Assembly (NCBI GenBank): GCA_937886445.1
Contig: CALGBY010000064.1
Coordinates: 1-64,000, forward strand
DNA from: an uncultured Clostridia bacterium
Lineage (GTDB): Bacteria; Bacillota; Clostridia; Christensenellales; Aristaeellaceae
Direction of reading: 5' to 3'
Length of the DNA stretch: 64,000 nt
The notes beneath the pieces were generated by a model, which made no database searches, was not told the DNA's origin, and saw nothing but the letters and a program-made list of their open reading frames with translations. Below are positions 40,383 to 49,713 of this stretch, piece by piece. A program made the position numbers and the translations under genes. Positions within the stretch are counted from its first letter, which is position 1. Each line of letters starts with the position of its first letter.

Positions 40383-41768
40383 TCAGCAGCTGCGCGCGGC
40401 TGCGGGCTGCTCCAGCTTTTTCAAAAAACGTGTGATCAGCAGCACCGAGACCAGACAGCACAGCACGTCGGCGATTGGGGTGGCCAGCACCACGCCCAGT
40501 TCCCGCAGGAGCAGGTTCATCAGATACATCAGAGGGATATCGGTAATGCCCTTCCGGAGCAGTGCCAGCACAAAGGAACGGGCGCTTTGGCCGACAGCCT
40601 GAAAATAGGAGATCACCGTGTAGGCGAAGGCCGAGAACGGACCACCTATGCACAGCACGGTAAGGTACTTTACACCTTCCGCGAGGGCATCCGATTCGCT
40701 GCGGATAAAGATCCCAACGAAGAAATTGCCGAAATGGATGTTCAGCAGCATCAGCAGCAGGGCGGCAAGCACTGAAAGGGCGGCGCTTGAGAAAAGCACG
40801 GATCTCATGCGGCGGTAGTTTTTCGCGCTGTAATTGTAGCCGATCAGCGGCAGTACGCCCTGTGTCATGCCGCGCGTTACGCAGTGGGCCAGCATGTTGA
40901 TCTTTTTCGCCACGCCCAGTCCTGTCTGGGCAGCCAGGCCGTAAGCGGCGATCAGGCTTTCCATCAGGGCATAGGAGAGGTTTTCCATTACGGTCATCGC
41001 GCAGGCCGGCAGGCCGGTAAGCATCACATCCCGTACGAGATCTCCGTGCAGAGCCTTTGGCCAGCTGAAGCACAGCACCGTCTTTCTTCTTCTGCGGAAA
41101 AGCACAACAGCGTAATAGAGCACGGCGATCAAATTGGAAAGGGTGGTGGCTATGGCGGCGCCGAGCACCTCATTGCCCTCGGGCAGCAGTGCGAACATGA
41201 AAAGCGGATCCAGCACGATATTCATCACGCCGCCCAGTGCCACGCCGAAGCTGGCATGCAGGGCCTTTCCTTCCGCGCGCAGCAGATGCGCCAGAAAGGA
41301 ATTGAGCGCCGTCGGCAGGCCGCCGATCACAACGGTGACGATCAGGTAGTCCTTCGCAAGGCCGTACACCCGTTCATCCGCCCCGCCGAAGGTCATCAGA
41401 ATGGGGGAGACGAGCAGATATACCAGCAGGGAATAGAAGGCCGTGAGCAGCATACAGCCCCAGAAGGCGAAGGAACTGGCCTCGTGTGCCCTGTCCTCAT
41501 CCTTCATGCCCAGCGAACGGGAGATGCTGCTGGCTCCGCCCACGCCGAACAGGTTGGCAATGGCGGAAAGTACCATGTACACCGGCATGCATACCGTGAC
41601 CGCGGTGAGCATCTCGTCTCTTCCGGTCATTCCCACGAAAAAGGTGTCCGCCATGTTGTAGATGACCAGGATCATCTGCCCCAGCACCGTGGGAAGGGCC
41701 AACTTTGCGATGGCCTGCATGACCGGGGCTTTTTCAAACAGCCGTACAGTCGCGTCGTTGTTTTTCAA
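40383..41768 (-). CDS. MATE family efflux transporter
   Basis: A 461-residue protein with twelve predicted helices in two six-helix halves. Opening LALPTVLGQMILVIYNMADTF and TFFVGMTGRDEM are standard for DinF/NorM-type MATE pumps, which expel cationic drugs or metabolites using Na+ or H+ gradients. The start codon is TTG at 41768, preceded by GGGGGG. Substrate unknown. Confidence 0.9.
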   Translation of the reverse strand: MKNNDATVRLFEKAPVMQAIAKLALPTVLGQMILVIYNMADTFFVGMTGRDEMLTAVTVCMPVYMVLSAIANLFGVGGASSISRSLGMKDEDRAHEASSFAFWGCMLLTAFYSLLVYLLVSPILMTFGGADERVYGLAKDYLIVTVVIGGLPTALNSFLAHLLRAEGKALHASFGVALGGVMNIVLDPLFMFALLPEGNEVLGAAIATTLSNLIAVLYYAVVLFRRRRKTVLCFSWPKALHGDLVRDVMLTGLPACAMTVMENLSYALMESLIAAYGLAAQTGLGVAKKINMLAHCVTRGMTQGVLPLIGYNYSAKNYRRMRSVLFSSAALSVLAALLLMLLNIHFGNFFVGIFIRSESDALAEGVKYLTVLCIGGPFSAFAYTVISYFQAVGQSARSFVLALLRKGITDIPLMYLMNLLLRELGVVLATPIADVLCCLVSVLLITRFLKKLEQPAAARSC

Positions 41769-42227
41769 AACGGGGATCCCCCCTTATCTATTATAATACG
41801 GAACACGGAGAGCCGTACAGTGTGCCGCGGCACTTTCTGTGTTTTTTTGCTCTGAGCCGTTTTCCGGAATATTCGTACGGGAAAACAAAACAGAAAGCCG
41901 TCCGCAACGCATTTATGGATGCGGAGACCGTTCTTGTGATATATGAAAATAAAAAACCCGACGGAAACCGTACCGGTGTTCCGCTTTGGAAAATGATATG
42001 TATTTTCCGGGGTGAAATGAAATTTCATATTTATTATAGACGGGACCGCTCATAAAAGCAATACCCTGCCGAAATATTCTGAAAAAACGGCATTTCCGGC
42101 CTGTAAAAAGAAATATTGCTCCCCGGAACGGGGCAGCGCCGCCTGTATCAGGCAGAAAATCAAAGCCCATCCGGAGCGCGGGATATACATCAGGATCATA
42201 TTTCCGTAAGATTTTTGTGCCTGAGTC
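41769..42227. other. Intergenic stretch without a convincing gene
   Basis: Between the divergent MATE start and the CE15 terminator. Open frames here are short, lack RBS and show no family resemblance. It holds a TATAAT on the - strand near 41790-41796, fitting a MATE promoter without a good -35. Otherwise I see nothing. Confidence 0.5.
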
Positions 42228-42264
42228 AAAAAAGGAGCCGTTCCCCTTCGGGAGCGGATCCTCC
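42228..42264 (-). terminator. Terminator of the CE15 gene
   Basis: On the - strand GGAGGATCCGCTCCC pairs imperfectly with GGGAACGGCTCC and is followed by six T (42233-42228), just after the CE15 stop codon. Confidence 0.75.
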
Positions 42265-42275
42265 GATACGCAGGC

Positions 42276-43583
42276 TCAGTTTTCAAGATAGGGCGTAAAG
42301 CGTTCATCCAGTACATCCCGGTTGTGCTCAAGGAACAGGTTCCCCTTCATTTGTGACAGATCGCTCTTCACTTTACGAGGATCCTTTCCGGACAGATGCA
42401 CATCGCAGTAATCAAGGATGTACTCCATATCGCTTTGCAGGATGGCATGTCCGTCCAAATGGATCAGCATATTGTTCTGCCCGGGGCATCCGAGCAGATC
42501 CCACACACACTGCGAGGCTTTGTAGGCCAGACACTGGCCCTCTGTGTTGTTCCAACCCTCGCTGGTAATGCCGCTTACGATGATCAGGTGCCGGTCGGGA
42601 GAAGCGGTCAGTGCGCACAGCATGTGCTGGTCCGCCGGTAGCTGCCGTGCATCCTTCAATGTACGGAAGGTGCCGCAGAACCAATAGCCTTCCCCGCCGG
42701 TCAGATTGGAAAACGGCTCATTGATCGATGTATTGGTCCACGCCTTTTCACCGCCCAGAGAGGTGAGGTCATAGGTCTTCCCGTGGTTATCCGTGCGGAA
42801 CATGGCAATGCCGCCCGCGCCGGAGCAGGAGGGAATGACCACCCTGAACCGTTCATCGTAGGCTCCGGCTACGGCAACGCTCTTTCCGAAGCGGGACACC
42901 CCGCCCAGCAGGGAAAGAGACGGGTCAATATTCAGTTCCCGGGCCGCCCCGGCATACAGGGCGTCCAATACTTTGGAAGCGCCCCACGCCCAGGCCAGCA
43001 GCACGCCGGTCTGCTCCTCCGGCTGCTTCCCATAGGGATAAAGTTCGTAGAACGGCCCTGTCATGGTGTTGTTGTCCGCCGCCACATCCACGGGGCTGTA
43101 GTTGATGCCGGCATAGCCTCTGGAGGCCGCGTACAGACAATTCGCATCGGCCCCGGAACGGCCTATCCATTTATAGCCCCAGTATTCTATAAAGCAGGGA
43201 TATCCGCTCTCCGGTGCTGCGGAATCCGGAAGGGTCACCAGCACGGTAAAGCTTACCGTTTTTCCGCCTGCCGATACCCGGATCGTCATTTCCTTCCCGG
43301 GGCACTCGGCACATTCCTTCAGGTCATAGGTGACGGTTTCCCCGGCAGGGTCCGGCATGAATCCGTACACATACCGCTCATACAGAGCGAGGATCTCCTG
43401 CCTGCGGCGCTGCCAGTCCCCGGCAGTTTCCACCTTTGTGCCGTCCTGAAAGGTCAGTATATCGGGCAGTTCCTCCGTCAGCGGCAGTTCCGGAGATACT
43501 TCAGCGGATCCTCCTCCCGCTGCCGGAACCAGAGCGAAAGGCAGCATCAGGGCCGCCAGCAACCTGCGCATACGTTTTGACAT
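42276..43583 (-). CDS. CE15-type glucuronoyl esterase domain protein, exported
   Basis: A 435-residue exported alpha/beta hydrolase. Signal peptide at 1-28 (LLAALMLPFALVPAAGG). The CE15 nucleophile elbow is GGVSRFGKS with Ser230, followed by AGAYDERFRVVIPSCSGAGG. A late His in HLDGHAIL likely completes the triad. CE15 enzymes cut ester bonds between glucuronoxylan and lignin alcohols. RBS GGAGGAAAG. Downstream of the phosphatase fusion gene by 28 bases, so possibly cotranscribed. Confidence 0.85.
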   Translation of the reverse strand: MSKRMRRLLAALMLPFALVPAAGGGSAEVSPELPLTEELPDILTFQDGTKVETAGDWQRRRQEILALYERYVYGFMPDPAGETVTYDLKECAECPGKEMTIRVSAGGKTVSFTVLVTLPDSAAPESGYPCFIEYWGYKWIGRSGADANCLYAASRGYAGINYSPVDVAADNNTMTGPFYELYPYGKQPEEQTGVLLAWAWGASKVLDALYAGAARELNIDPSLSLLGGVSRFGKSVAVAGAYDERFRVVIPSCSGAGGIAMFRTDNHGKTYDLTSLGGEKAWTNTSINEPFSNLTGGEGYWFCGTFRTLKDARQLPADQHMLCALTASPDRHLIIVSGITSEGWNNTEGQCLAYKASQCVWDLLGCPGQNNMLIHLDGHAILQSDMEYILDYCDVHLSGKDPRKVKSDLSQMKGNLFLEHNRDVLDERFTPYLEN

Positions 43584-43611
43584 AATCTTTCCTCCGTATA
43601 AACATACCGGA

Positions 43612-44787
43612 TCAGTAGATGCGGGTATTCAGGAAACGGATCATTCTTCTGCCATCCGGCTCAATAACGATCTTGCTGATGGAACCGGAAGGGCCGCTGG
43701 AAATGCAGCCGCGGATATCCTCGAACCGGTGCCCCATCAGCATAGCGATCAGGAAGCTCATGGTGCAGCCGTGAGCCACGATCAATATACGCTCCCGGTC
43801 ACTGTTCATCAGTTCCTCATAGAAGGGATAAATGCGGTTCCAGATATCCCTGTCGCTCTCTCCGGAAGGGAAATGCCGGTAATCGGGGTCATAGCCCTCC
43901 GGTGCCGGTATGCGGTGAAGATGGCACCATTCCCGGCTTTTGCCGTTGCCCTCCCCGTCATCGATCTCCCGGAGCCGCAGGTCCGGCTCGCAGGGGATAC
44001 GCAGGATGCTCTGGATCTCCTCCGCTGTTTCCCAGGCGCGGTTCATGGGAGAAGCGATCAACTCAAACGCGTCCTCCCCGTTCTCCCAGCGTTTCAGCCA
44101 CCTGCCGATCATTTGGGCCTGCTTATGCCCGTTCTCCGTCAGGTGCCAGTCATATCCCGCGCCGTTGCACCCATTGATATGATGCTCCGCTTCGGTATGC
44201 TGTACCAGCAGAATGATCTTTCTCTTTTTTCTTTCAAAATAGGCGCGTATGATCTTCTCCGCTTCCGAGCGCCCCATCCAGCCTTCTCCCGGCCCGTCCA
44301 AAGGCATGAAGCGTTTCAGATGTTCCCGCTCCGTTTCCGGCAGTTCGGAAAGGTCCTGCTCCGGGCGTTCAAGTGGCACGGCCACCAGCTTGTGGTCTCC
44401 GTCCTCCCGTTTGTATACGCCCACGATGCGCACCGGCTCCCGGTCGCCGGGAAGATAATGCCTGCCGCCCATCACGATCACATCCAGATGCTCGCAGGGA
44501 GGTGTTCCGCTTTCCTCAAGCCAGCCGGAGGCTTCGGGAACGCCCCGGGCATAGCTCAGGCTTACCATATCCTTTTCGGTAAAGGTATCGGAAGCCGGGT
44601 GATACTTCAGCCGTTTTTCTGCATCTCCCGGCTGCTCGATACGCGCGCTCCAGATACGGCCGGTCAGCGGCTCACCGGCAGGAAGGATATTCTTCTTTTT
44701 CTCAAAGCCTGCCCTCATGCAGTCAGATGCGGTTTGAAGGTCTGTTTTCGCCGTTTCGGGAAATGCTGCCTGTTTGCTATATGCCAT
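43612..44787 (-). CDS. Inorganic pyrophosphatase-like domain fused to histidine phosphatase
   Basis: A 391-residue two-domain protein. Residues about 45-185 align by eye with family I inorganic pyrophosphatase: RIEQP, HLDVIVMG, PVRIVGVYKREDGDHKLVAV and a long final helix (SEAEKIIRAYFERKKRK). The metal cluster is degraded: where the enzyme has DxDxxD, this has P-x-E-x-x-D. Residues about 190-391 are a histidine phosphatase with LVQHTEAEHH in place of the usual RHG motif, catalytic His kept, and the second His in IVAHGCTMSF. Probably a phosphatase with a regulatory or binding pyrophosphatase-like domain. Confidence 0.78.
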   Translation of the reverse strand: MAYSKQAAFPETAKTDLQTASDCMRAGFEKKKNILPAGEPLTGRIWSARIEQPGDAEKRLKYHPASDTFTEKDMVSLSYARGVPEASGWLEESGTPPCEHLDVIVMGGRHYLPGDREPVRIVGVYKREDGDHKLVAVPLERPEQDLSELPETEREHLKRFMPLDGPGEGWMGRSEAEKIIRAYFERKKRKIILLVQHTEAEHHINGCNGAGYDWHLTENGHKQAQMIGRWLKRWENGEDAFELIASPMNRAWETAEEIQSILRIPCEPDLRLREIDDGEGNGKSREWCHLHRIPAPEGYDPDYRHFPSGESDRDIWNRIYPFYEELMNSDRERILIVAHGCTMSFLIAMLMGHRFEDIRGCISSGPSGSISKIVIEPDGRRMIRFLNTRIY

Positions 44788-44848
44788 CTGCCGTTCCCTC
44801 CGTTTTATGAACTGTATTCAATATACAGGAAATCCCGCGGTATGTAAA

Positions 44849-44892
44849 GCAAAAATACGGCTCCGGTCCGTGTCGCGGATCAAAGCCGTATT
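44849..44892 (-). terminator. Terminator after the heterodimeric ABC exporter genes
   Basis: On the - strand AATACGGCT (44892-44884) pairs with AGCCGTATT (44862-44854), followed by TTTTTGC. Lies just past the stop of the second ABC gene. Confidence 0.78.
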
Positions 44893-44901
44893 CGATGCTG
44901 T

Positions 44902-46734
44902 TTATCTGTAATACTGCGCCTGAGCTTCAAACATTTCGGCGTAGATCCCGTTTTTGATCTTCACCAGCTCGTCATGGGTGCCGTATTCCGCCACCTTCCC
45001 CTCCGAGAATACGGCGATATGATCGCAGAAGCGGCAGGAGGAAAGGCGGTGTGAGATATAGAAGGCCGTCTTCTCCTCGATCAGGTCATTGAACTGACGG
45101 TAGATTTCATATTCCGCGATGGGGTCCAGCGCGGAGGTGGGTTCATCCAGAATGATCACCGGCGCATCCTTGTACAGCGCTCTTGCCAGTGCGATCTTCT
45201 GCTGCTCGCCGCCGGAAGGCTCCACGCCCTCCTCGTCAAAGTACTTGAACAGCGTGCTGTCCGCTCCGTTCGGCAGCTTTTTCACCATTTCCTCAAGCCC
45301 GGACTGCTTCAGAAGCTGCTCCGCCTTTTCGCGCTGCTTTGCGGTCATCTCTTCCTTTTCGGTCAGGGTGATATTCTCATTCAGTGTGAATGCCAGCATT
45401 CTGAAATCCTGGAATACCGGGGCAAACTGACGCATATAATCCTCATAATCGTATTCCCTGATATCCGTTCCGTCCAGCAGGATGGTGCCTTCGGTGGGGT
45501 CATAAAGACGGCAGAGCAATTTGATCAGCGTGGTTTTTCCGGCGCCGTTCAGCCCCACCAGGGAAAGCCTCTCTCCCTTTTCCACCGTCAGGTTCACCCC
45601 GCGAAGCACCTGCACATCCGACCCGGGATAGGAGAAACACACATTCCGAAACTCGATCCGGTGAAGCCCCTTCTCTGCCTTTTTGTCACCCTTGGTCAGG
45701 GCCTGGGGATAATTCATGAACACCACAAATTCATAGGCGTAGTTGGTTCGTTTGAATAATTCCGTAATATTCCAGATGATTCCCTGCAGCGTGGCATTGA
45801 GCGCGCCGGCTGCCTCGATGATCTGACTGAAGGTGCCCAGCGAGAAGGCACCGCGAATTGCCCTGTAAGCTGCGTAGGCGCAGGTGAAAACGGTATTCGC
45901 CACGCTGATGAGCACCGCCCACAAAGAATATTTACACTGCGTGTTTGCCTGCCACTTCCATGTACCGATCTGGCTTTCAGCGATGCGATCACATTTTGTC
46001 AAAAGCATATCAGAGGCGTCATACAGCCTGATATCCTTTCCGTAACGGAAATCCACCAGTTCCCACCCATAGTAACCGAACATGCGGTTGGCCTGCGCCA
46101 GACGGGAAAAAGCCTTGATCTCCACCTTGTCGCTGAGCACATGCAAAAATCCGCTCAGCGCGACACAGGCCGCGATCACCGGCAGCAGCAGAGGCGCGTG
46201 CAGCGCGATCACCGTTACAAAGCCGCTGATCTTCAGCGCGTTTCCGATCAGCATGAAAAACTGTTCGGAAATGCCGTAAACACCGCCGGAATACCAGCTC
46301 ATGCCGGTATTGGCCTTTTCCAGCTGGTCCAGTGCCTTTTTATCCTCGGTGAGCTGAAAATCCAGATCCATGGAGTGTTCGCTGGTCAGCACTGTGAAAT
46401 AATTGTTCAGTCGCTCCTCATACTTATTTACCCTGGTTTCGGCAAGCTGCCGGATGACGCTCAGGATCATCTCGCCGATGATCAGGATGCCGGCATACAG
46501 AAACAGTTTTTCCAGCCGTTTTTCTCCGATCAGTTCATCAATGATCATGGGGGAGATGATGATCCCGAAAAACGGGATCAGCACATTGCAAAGCGTTTTT
46601 AGCCCCTCCAAAGGGAAAAACGCGGGATAACGCTTTGCCGCCACCGGGAAAAGCGTTTTGATGACCGTTATCAGTTTCCGGAAGGAGGTGATTTGGGCAT
46701 CTGTGCTGTTTTTTTTGTTTTTCGTATCTTTCAT
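44902..46734 (-). CDS. ABC exporter half-transporter (membrane-ATPase), subunit B
   Basis: A 610-residue half-transporter. N-terminal membrane domain with six helices (about 20-330). ATPase with Walker A GLNGAGKTT at about 395, signature PSGGEQQKIALARAL (first residue V-E-P-S rather than L-S-G-G-Q) and Walker B VIILDEPTSALDP. Overlaps the upstream ABC gene by four bases (ATGA), the usual sign of a heterodimer. Exports a lipid, peptide or drug; the cargo is unknown. Confidence 0.9.
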   Translation of the reverse strand: MKDTKNKKNSTDAQITSFRKLITVIKTLFPVAAKRYPAFFPLEGLKTLCNVLIPFFGIIISPMIIDELIGEKRLEKLFLYAGILIIGEMILSVIRQLAETRVNKYEERLNNYFTVLTSEHSMDLDFQLTEDKKALDQLEKANTGMSWYSGGVYGISEQFFMLIGNALKISGFVTVIALHAPLLLPVIAACVALSGFLHVLSDKVEIKAFSRLAQANRMFGYYGWELVDFRYGKDIRLYDASDMLLTKCDRIAESQIGTWKWQANTQCKYSLWAVLISVANTVFTCAYAAYRAIRGAFSLGTFSQIIEAAGALNATLQGIIWNITELFKRTNYAYEFVVFMNYPQALTKGDKKAEKGLHRIEFRNVCFSYPGSDVQVLRGVNLTVEKGERLSLVGLNGAGKTTLIKLLCRLYDPTEGTILLDGTDIREYDYEDYMRQFAPVFQDFRMLAFTLNENITLTEKEEMTAKQREKAEQLLKQSGLEEMVKKLPNGADSTLFKYFDEEGVEPSGGEQQKIALARALYKDAPVIILDEPTSALDPIAEYEIYRQFNDLIEEKTAFYISHRLSSCRFCDHIAVFSEGKVAEYGTHDELVKIKNGIYAEMFEAQAQYYR

Positions 46735-48596
46735 GCCTGTTCCTCCTCTCCGTCCGGGTGATCCTGATAGTACTGTGCCTGCACTTCAAACATGTGGGCG
46801 TATTCTCCGTGACGGGCCATCAGCTCCTCATGCGTTCCGTACTCGCACATTTTTCCGTCTTTGAACATAGCGATATGATCGCAGAAGCGTGTGGATGCCA
46901 GCCGGTGGGAAATATAGACCGCGCTCTTTTTCCCGATCATGCCGTCAAACCGTTCATAAAGCTGCTTTTCCGCCAGGGCATCCAGCGCGGCGGTGGGTTC
47001 ATCCAGCACCACTACGGGAGCGTCTTTATAAAGGGCTCTGGCAAGCGCCAGCTTCTGTTTCTCGCCGCCGGACAGATCGATCCCCTCTTCGGATACCACC
47101 TTCAGCACCTCGCTGTCCAGACCGTGAGGAAGGGACGCCAGCTTTTCTTCCAGACCGGCCCGGCACAGACAGTCTTCCGCTTTGCTGCGGTCTGTTTCAG
47201 CTGCCGGCAGAAGAGAAATGTTTTCGGTGAGTGAGGTGGCAAACACCTCCACATTCTGAAAAACGGGAGAGAACAGACGGTAGTAATCCTCCCTTCTGAA
47301 GCGGCGGATATCCGTTCCGTTCAGGGTGATGCTTCCCTCCGTAGGCTCGTAAAGCCTCAGCAGCAGCTTGATCATGGTGGTCTTTCCGGCACCGTTCAGC
47401 CCCACAACAGCCAGCCGCTCACCGGGATGCAAGGTCAGGTTCAGATGCTCCACCGCGTACTTGTCGGATTTATGATACCGGTAGGAAACATCCTTGAAAC
47501 AGATCTCGATCTCATCTGTTTCGGGCACCGGCAGGGGATCTTCCGGCTCCTCATTCTCAAGCTCCAGGAAGGACCTGAGATCATCCACCTCCATGGAATG
47601 TCTGCTGAAATCGCCAAAACGCTGCAGAAGACGGATCAGTGCGTCTGAAAAGGACATGGCCAGAGAGAGATACAGGGTGAAATTGCCGATGGAAAGCGGC
47701 TCCTCATCGCTCAGCACCGCAAAGTACAGTACGGTGTATACCAGCGCCCGGCTGATCACATTGAGCACCTGTCCGAAAATCGCGTATCGGTTCCACATAT
47801 TGTGATGCGCGTCTGTCCTGTCCTCACGGAAATCAAAAATGCGGCGCTGTTTTTTCAGCAGAAAGCCCTGCATGGAGAACAGGCGCACATCCTTGGCATA
47901 GTCAAAGTGCTGTGTCACGCGGGCCATATAGGAGGATTGACGCCATACGGGCGCAAGACGGTCCCACACCTGCTTTTTATCGGCCTTGACAGTTCTATGG
48001 TAAAACAGGAAGGAAACGACGGCCAGCAGCCCGATGGCGAGGATCAGCCGCCAATCCAGCACCAGCACCGCCGTGAAGGCAACGATCACCGTTACCAGGT
48101 TTTTTCCCATGTCCTGCAGGTCATGGTACATGCCCTCAAAGCCTTCGTTGTTATTGCCGGTCGCGTTGCAGGCCCGCTGATGAAGATCCAGCGCTTCCGG
48201 CCTTTCCAGCATGTCATAGTCCAGCCGCATCGCTTTTTCTTCCCGCTCATGGATCACACGCATGCGGATCTGAATATACCGGGGCCATACTCTGCTCCCC
48301 GCGAAAACCTGCGCGCCGAAAACGACAAGTGCGGCGGCAAAAATGACGGTGACAGCCCAGATCAGGGAGGTGATCTTCTCATCCTGCGGCGTGTTTGACG
48401 CGATGATATCGATGACGAATTTGCCGGCGATGCCCCAGAAGTATCCCGTCAGCGAACCGCACAGCATATCGGTAAAGCCGAAGGGCAGGGCGGAAAAACA
48501 ATATTTTTTCGCCTTTGAAAGAACATACGCCGTGTTTTTCCGCAAACCGAAATCCCGGTGGAGCGGATTATCCTTTGCTTCCTTGAATTCAGCCAT
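46731..48596 (-). CDS. ABC exporter half-transporter (membrane-ATPase), subunit A
   Basis: A 621-residue half-transporter with six membrane helices and a C-terminal ATPase: Walker A GLNGAGKTT, signature DLSGGEKQKLALARAL, Walker B VVVLDEPTAALDA. ATG 48596 is preferred over GTG 48602 because AAGGAG otherwise abuts the start. It follows the XRE regulator gene by about nine bases and is coupled to the next half-transporter, so the three genes form one operon. Confidence 0.9.
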   Translation of the reverse strand: MAEFKEAKDNPLHRDFGLRKNTAYVLSKAKKYCFSALPFGFTDMLCGSLTGYFWGIAGKFVIDIIASNTPQDEKITSLIWAVTVIFAAALVVFGAQVFAGSRVWPRYIQIRMRVIHEREEKAMRLDYDMLERPEALDLHQRACNATGNNNEGFEGMYHDLQDMGKNLVTVIVAFTAVLVLDWRLILAIGLLAVVSFLFYHRTVKADKKQVWDRLAPVWRQSSYMARVTQHFDYAKDVRLFSMQGFLLKKQRRIFDFREDRTDAHHNMWNRYAIFGQVLNVISRALVYTVLYFAVLSDEEPLSIGNFTLYLSLAMSFSDALIRLLQRFGDFSRHSMEVDDLRSFLELENEEPEDPLPVPETDEIEICFKDVSYRYHKSDKYAVEHLNLTLHPGERLAVVGLNGAGKTTMIKLLLRLYEPTEGSITLNGTDIRRFRREDYYRLFSPVFQNVEVFATSLTENISLLPAAETDRSKAEDCLCRAGLEEKLASLPHGLDSEVLKVVSEEGIDLSGGEKQKLALARALYKDAPVVVLDEPTAALDALAEKQLYERFDGMIGKKSAVYISHRLASTRFCDHIAMFKDGKMCEYGTHEELMARHGEYAHMFEVQAQYYQDHPDGEEEQA

Positions 48597-48605
48597 AGGC
48601 ACTCC

Positions 48606-49514
48606 TTATTTCAGCATTTTGAGCAGCTTATCCCGGTCGATCCAGCTTCTTCCGCGGTTCACGATCTGCATCTGGTACTGGCCCGGCGGGTCCATGATCA
48701 TACAGGCTTCGGCAAAAATGTTCAGCAGCAGCCCGGCAACCGGTGAAACGGTGCCGTACATCATTTCGTGCTCATCCTTTGTATTGAGCGCGCAGATGCG
48801 CCGGATGCAGCCGTTCCACTGGGACGCGGAGGCGAAGGTTTCCAGCACATGCGCTGCCACCTCCTCCTTTACCCCGATGGTTTCGGAAACTGTGGCCGCG
48901 CTGACAAATTCCCCGGGCGTGAGGGAGAGCATGAAGAGAACGATCTCCAGTGTTCCTTCTTCTCCCATTATGGCAAAAAATTTTCTCATGTTTTCCCGGT
49001 CTCCGGCCCATTCGATAAAGCCGTTCTCCGGCTCCGGCAGCACGGTATAGAATTCCCTGTCTTTATTGAGGCTCATGAATTCAAAACCGGATTCATTTGT
49101 ATATACCGCCACCGTGCGGCTGTTTTTGTCAAAAACGGGCCGCGGATAATACGCGCCGCAGTTCAGCCATGGCGAAGTATGAGCAGCCCAGGCCATATTC
49201 AGCACCCGGTCAAAGAAGGATCTGTCCTTTTTTCCGCTTTCATCAGCAGCGCTGCCCTGAAAGACCTCCTTCAGATACTCGAACGTGATCTGTTCCGGGC
49301 TTTTGGCGTCTCCTTCTTCTCCGTACAGGTATGAAACGGATACACCGTAGAGCCGGGCCACCTTCGGGATCAGGTCTCCGTCCGGATAACTGCCGTTTTC
49401 CCACTTGGAAACCGCCTGAGGGCTTACGCCCAAACGCTCCGCCACCTGCTCCTGTGTCAGTCCTTTTGACTTTCGCAGTTTTTTCAGAATTTCAGAAAAT
49501 GTCATTTCCGGCAT
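48606..49514 (-). CDS. XRE-family regulator of the ABC exporter operon
   Basis: A 302-residue regulator. The HTH is at residues 5-62 (LTQEQVAERLGVSPQAVSKW). A ~230-residue C-terminal part of unknown fold follows, containing a possible second winged-helix-like stretch (LTPGEFVSAATVSETIGVKE). Directly upstream of and cotranscribed with the two ABC genes, so probably their sensor. AAGGAG RBS. A palindrome at 49613-49629 upstream may be its site. Confidence 0.85.
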   Translation of the reverse strand: MPEMTFSEILKKLRKSKGLTQEQVAERLGVSPQAVSKWENGSYPDGDLIPKVARLYGVSVSYLYGEEGDAKSPEQITFEYLKEVFQGSAADESGKKDRSFFDRVLNMAWAAHTSPWLNCGAYYPRPVFDKNSRTVAVYTNESGFEFMSLNKDREFYTVLPEPENGFIEWAGDRENMRKFFAIMGEEGTLEIVLFMLSLTPGEFVSAATVSETIGVKEEVAAHVLETFASASQWNGCIRRICALNTKDEHEMMYGTVSPVAGLLLNIFAEACMIMDPPGQYQMQIVNRGRSWIDRDKLLKMLK

Positions 49515-49612
49515 CCTTGTTTCTCCTTTTCATTGATGCGGCTTCAGTATATCATGTGTTTCGGTTTAGCAAAAGGCAAATTTTCCAATATCAGAATAAT
49601 GTTCCTTGTAAA

Positions 49613-49629
49613 GTTCTACTTATGGTAGA
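49613..49629. promoter_or_regulatory. Palindrome upstream of the XRE-ABC operon
   Basis: TTCTAC-TTATG-GTAGAA, a perfect 6-bp inverted repeat in an AT-rich intergenic region about 100 bases upstream of the XRE start. A possible -10 (TATACT on - strand, 49551-49546) lies between. Candidate operator. Confidence 0.45.
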
Positions 49630-49648
49630 ATTCAAAGAGAATATAAAT

Positions 49649-49670
49649 ACTCCGCCGTGATCCGGGCGGA
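49649..49670 (-). terminator. Hairpin after the GNAT-DUF2087 gene
   Basis: CTCCGCC (49649-49655) pairs with GGCGGAG (49664-49670). On the - strand a TATTTATATT tail follows. Moderately convincing terminator. Confidence 0.5.
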
Positions 49671-49713
49671 GCAGCTGAATATTCTGCTGTGTATTTTTTG
49701 CGGAGCCTGCCGG

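Noticed and set aside
41822..42055. Possible 77-residue + strand gene in the MATE-CE15 gap
   Set aside because: No RBS, no family resemblance and chance-like composition.
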